Origin: Burkholderiaceae bacterium
Lineage (GTDB): Bacteria; Pseudomonadota; Gammaproteobacteria; Burkholderiales; Burkholderiaceae_C
Reading direction: 5' to 3'
NCBI GenBank assembly: GCA_017853735.1
Contig: JAFMJA010000172.1
Span: 1-6,033 of the forward strand
Length of the DNA stretch: 6,033 nt
Position numbers and translations under genes: made by a program. The notes beneath the pieces were generated by a model. It made no database searches. It saw nothing but the letters and a program-made list of their open reading frames with translations, and was not told the origin of the DNA. How positions within the stretch are numbered: the first letter of the stretch is position 1; each line of letters opens with the position of its first letter. Shown here one piece after another: positions 5,870-6,033 of this stretch.

Positions 5870-6033
5870 ACCTGCATGGCATCCGCGCGATCTACCGCTT
5901 CGAGATGGCGCGTGCCTTTCGCACCGTGATGCAAAGTATTGCCGCGCCGGTGCTGTCCACCTCGCTGTACTTCATTGTCTTTGGCAGCGCCATTGGCGCA
6001 CGAATGGGCGAGATTGAGAGCGTGAGCTACGGC
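5866..6033 (+). CDS. ABC-2 type permease, YadH-like, N-terminal part (runs off right edge)
   Basis: The membrane subunit paired with the preceding ATPase. The 56 codons visible start MNLHGIRAIYRFEMARAFRT, a basic amphipathic N-terminus. One hydrophobic segment follows at about residues 23-42 (IAAPVLSTSLYFIVFGSAIG), then the loop ARMGEIESVSYG. The pattern LYFIVFGSAIGARMG closely resembles the first helix of YadH-type permeases. The ATG overlaps the stop of the ATPase by four bases, implying coupled translation and a matched pair. The remaining five or so helices lie outside the window; substrate unknown. Confidence 0.88.
   Translation, partial: MNLHGIRAIYRFEMARAFRTVMQSIAAPVLSTSLYFIVFGSAIGARMGEIESVSYG

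Overview
The window looks like ordinary chromosomal DNA from a GC-rich betaproteobacterium, most likely Burkholderiales and close to Comamonadaceae. This rests on the protein sequences (the Ffh start and G-domain wording, a PP0621-type small protein beside a CcsA/YpjD-like protein, and a long class I NrdA with two ATP-cones) and on codons rich in G/C at third positions. I see no insertion sequence, phage gene, CRISPR array, tRNA or rRNA. The assignment is from memory of these families, not from a search.

Left part, minus strand. Positions 1-1339 hold the N-terminal 446 codons of nrdA, the catalytic subunit of class Ia ribonucleotide reductase, running off the left edge. Its upstream region (about 1404-1456) carries a near-consensus sigma-70 promoter. 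The -10 element lies inside one NrdR box and a second NrdR box lies just upstream of the -35, a textbook layout for repression of dNTP synthesis by NrdR. A spacer of about 240 bp with no convincing gene (1457-1698) separates this from the next genes.

Middle part, minus strand. Three genes read leftward in a probable operon: a CcsA/YpjD-like eight-helix membrane protein (2591-3385), a PP0621-type small membrane-anchored zinc-ribbon protein (2349-2594, ATGA overlap with the previous gene), and ampD, the anhydromuramyl-L-alanine amidase of peptidoglycan recycling (1699-2301).

Right part, plus strand. Diverging from the membrane gene across 99 bp is ffh (3485-4876), the signal recognition particle GTPase. 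It carries a short insertion before the P-loop that contains a small DNA palindrome. Thirty bases later comes a YadG/YadH-type ABC exporter: the ATPase (4907-5869, GTG start with a clear Shine-Dalgarno) and the start of its ABC-2 permease (5866 to the right edge, ATGA overlap).

The genes are housekeeping functions of unrelated pathways: deoxynucleotide synthesis, cell-wall recycling, haem/cytochrome-type membrane assembly, protein targeting and export. I did not find a new biological system. The best items for a second look are the NrdR/promoter architecture, the Ffh insertion, the short ampD upstream gap where a pilS-pilR pair might be expected, and the unexplained spacer downstream of ampD.
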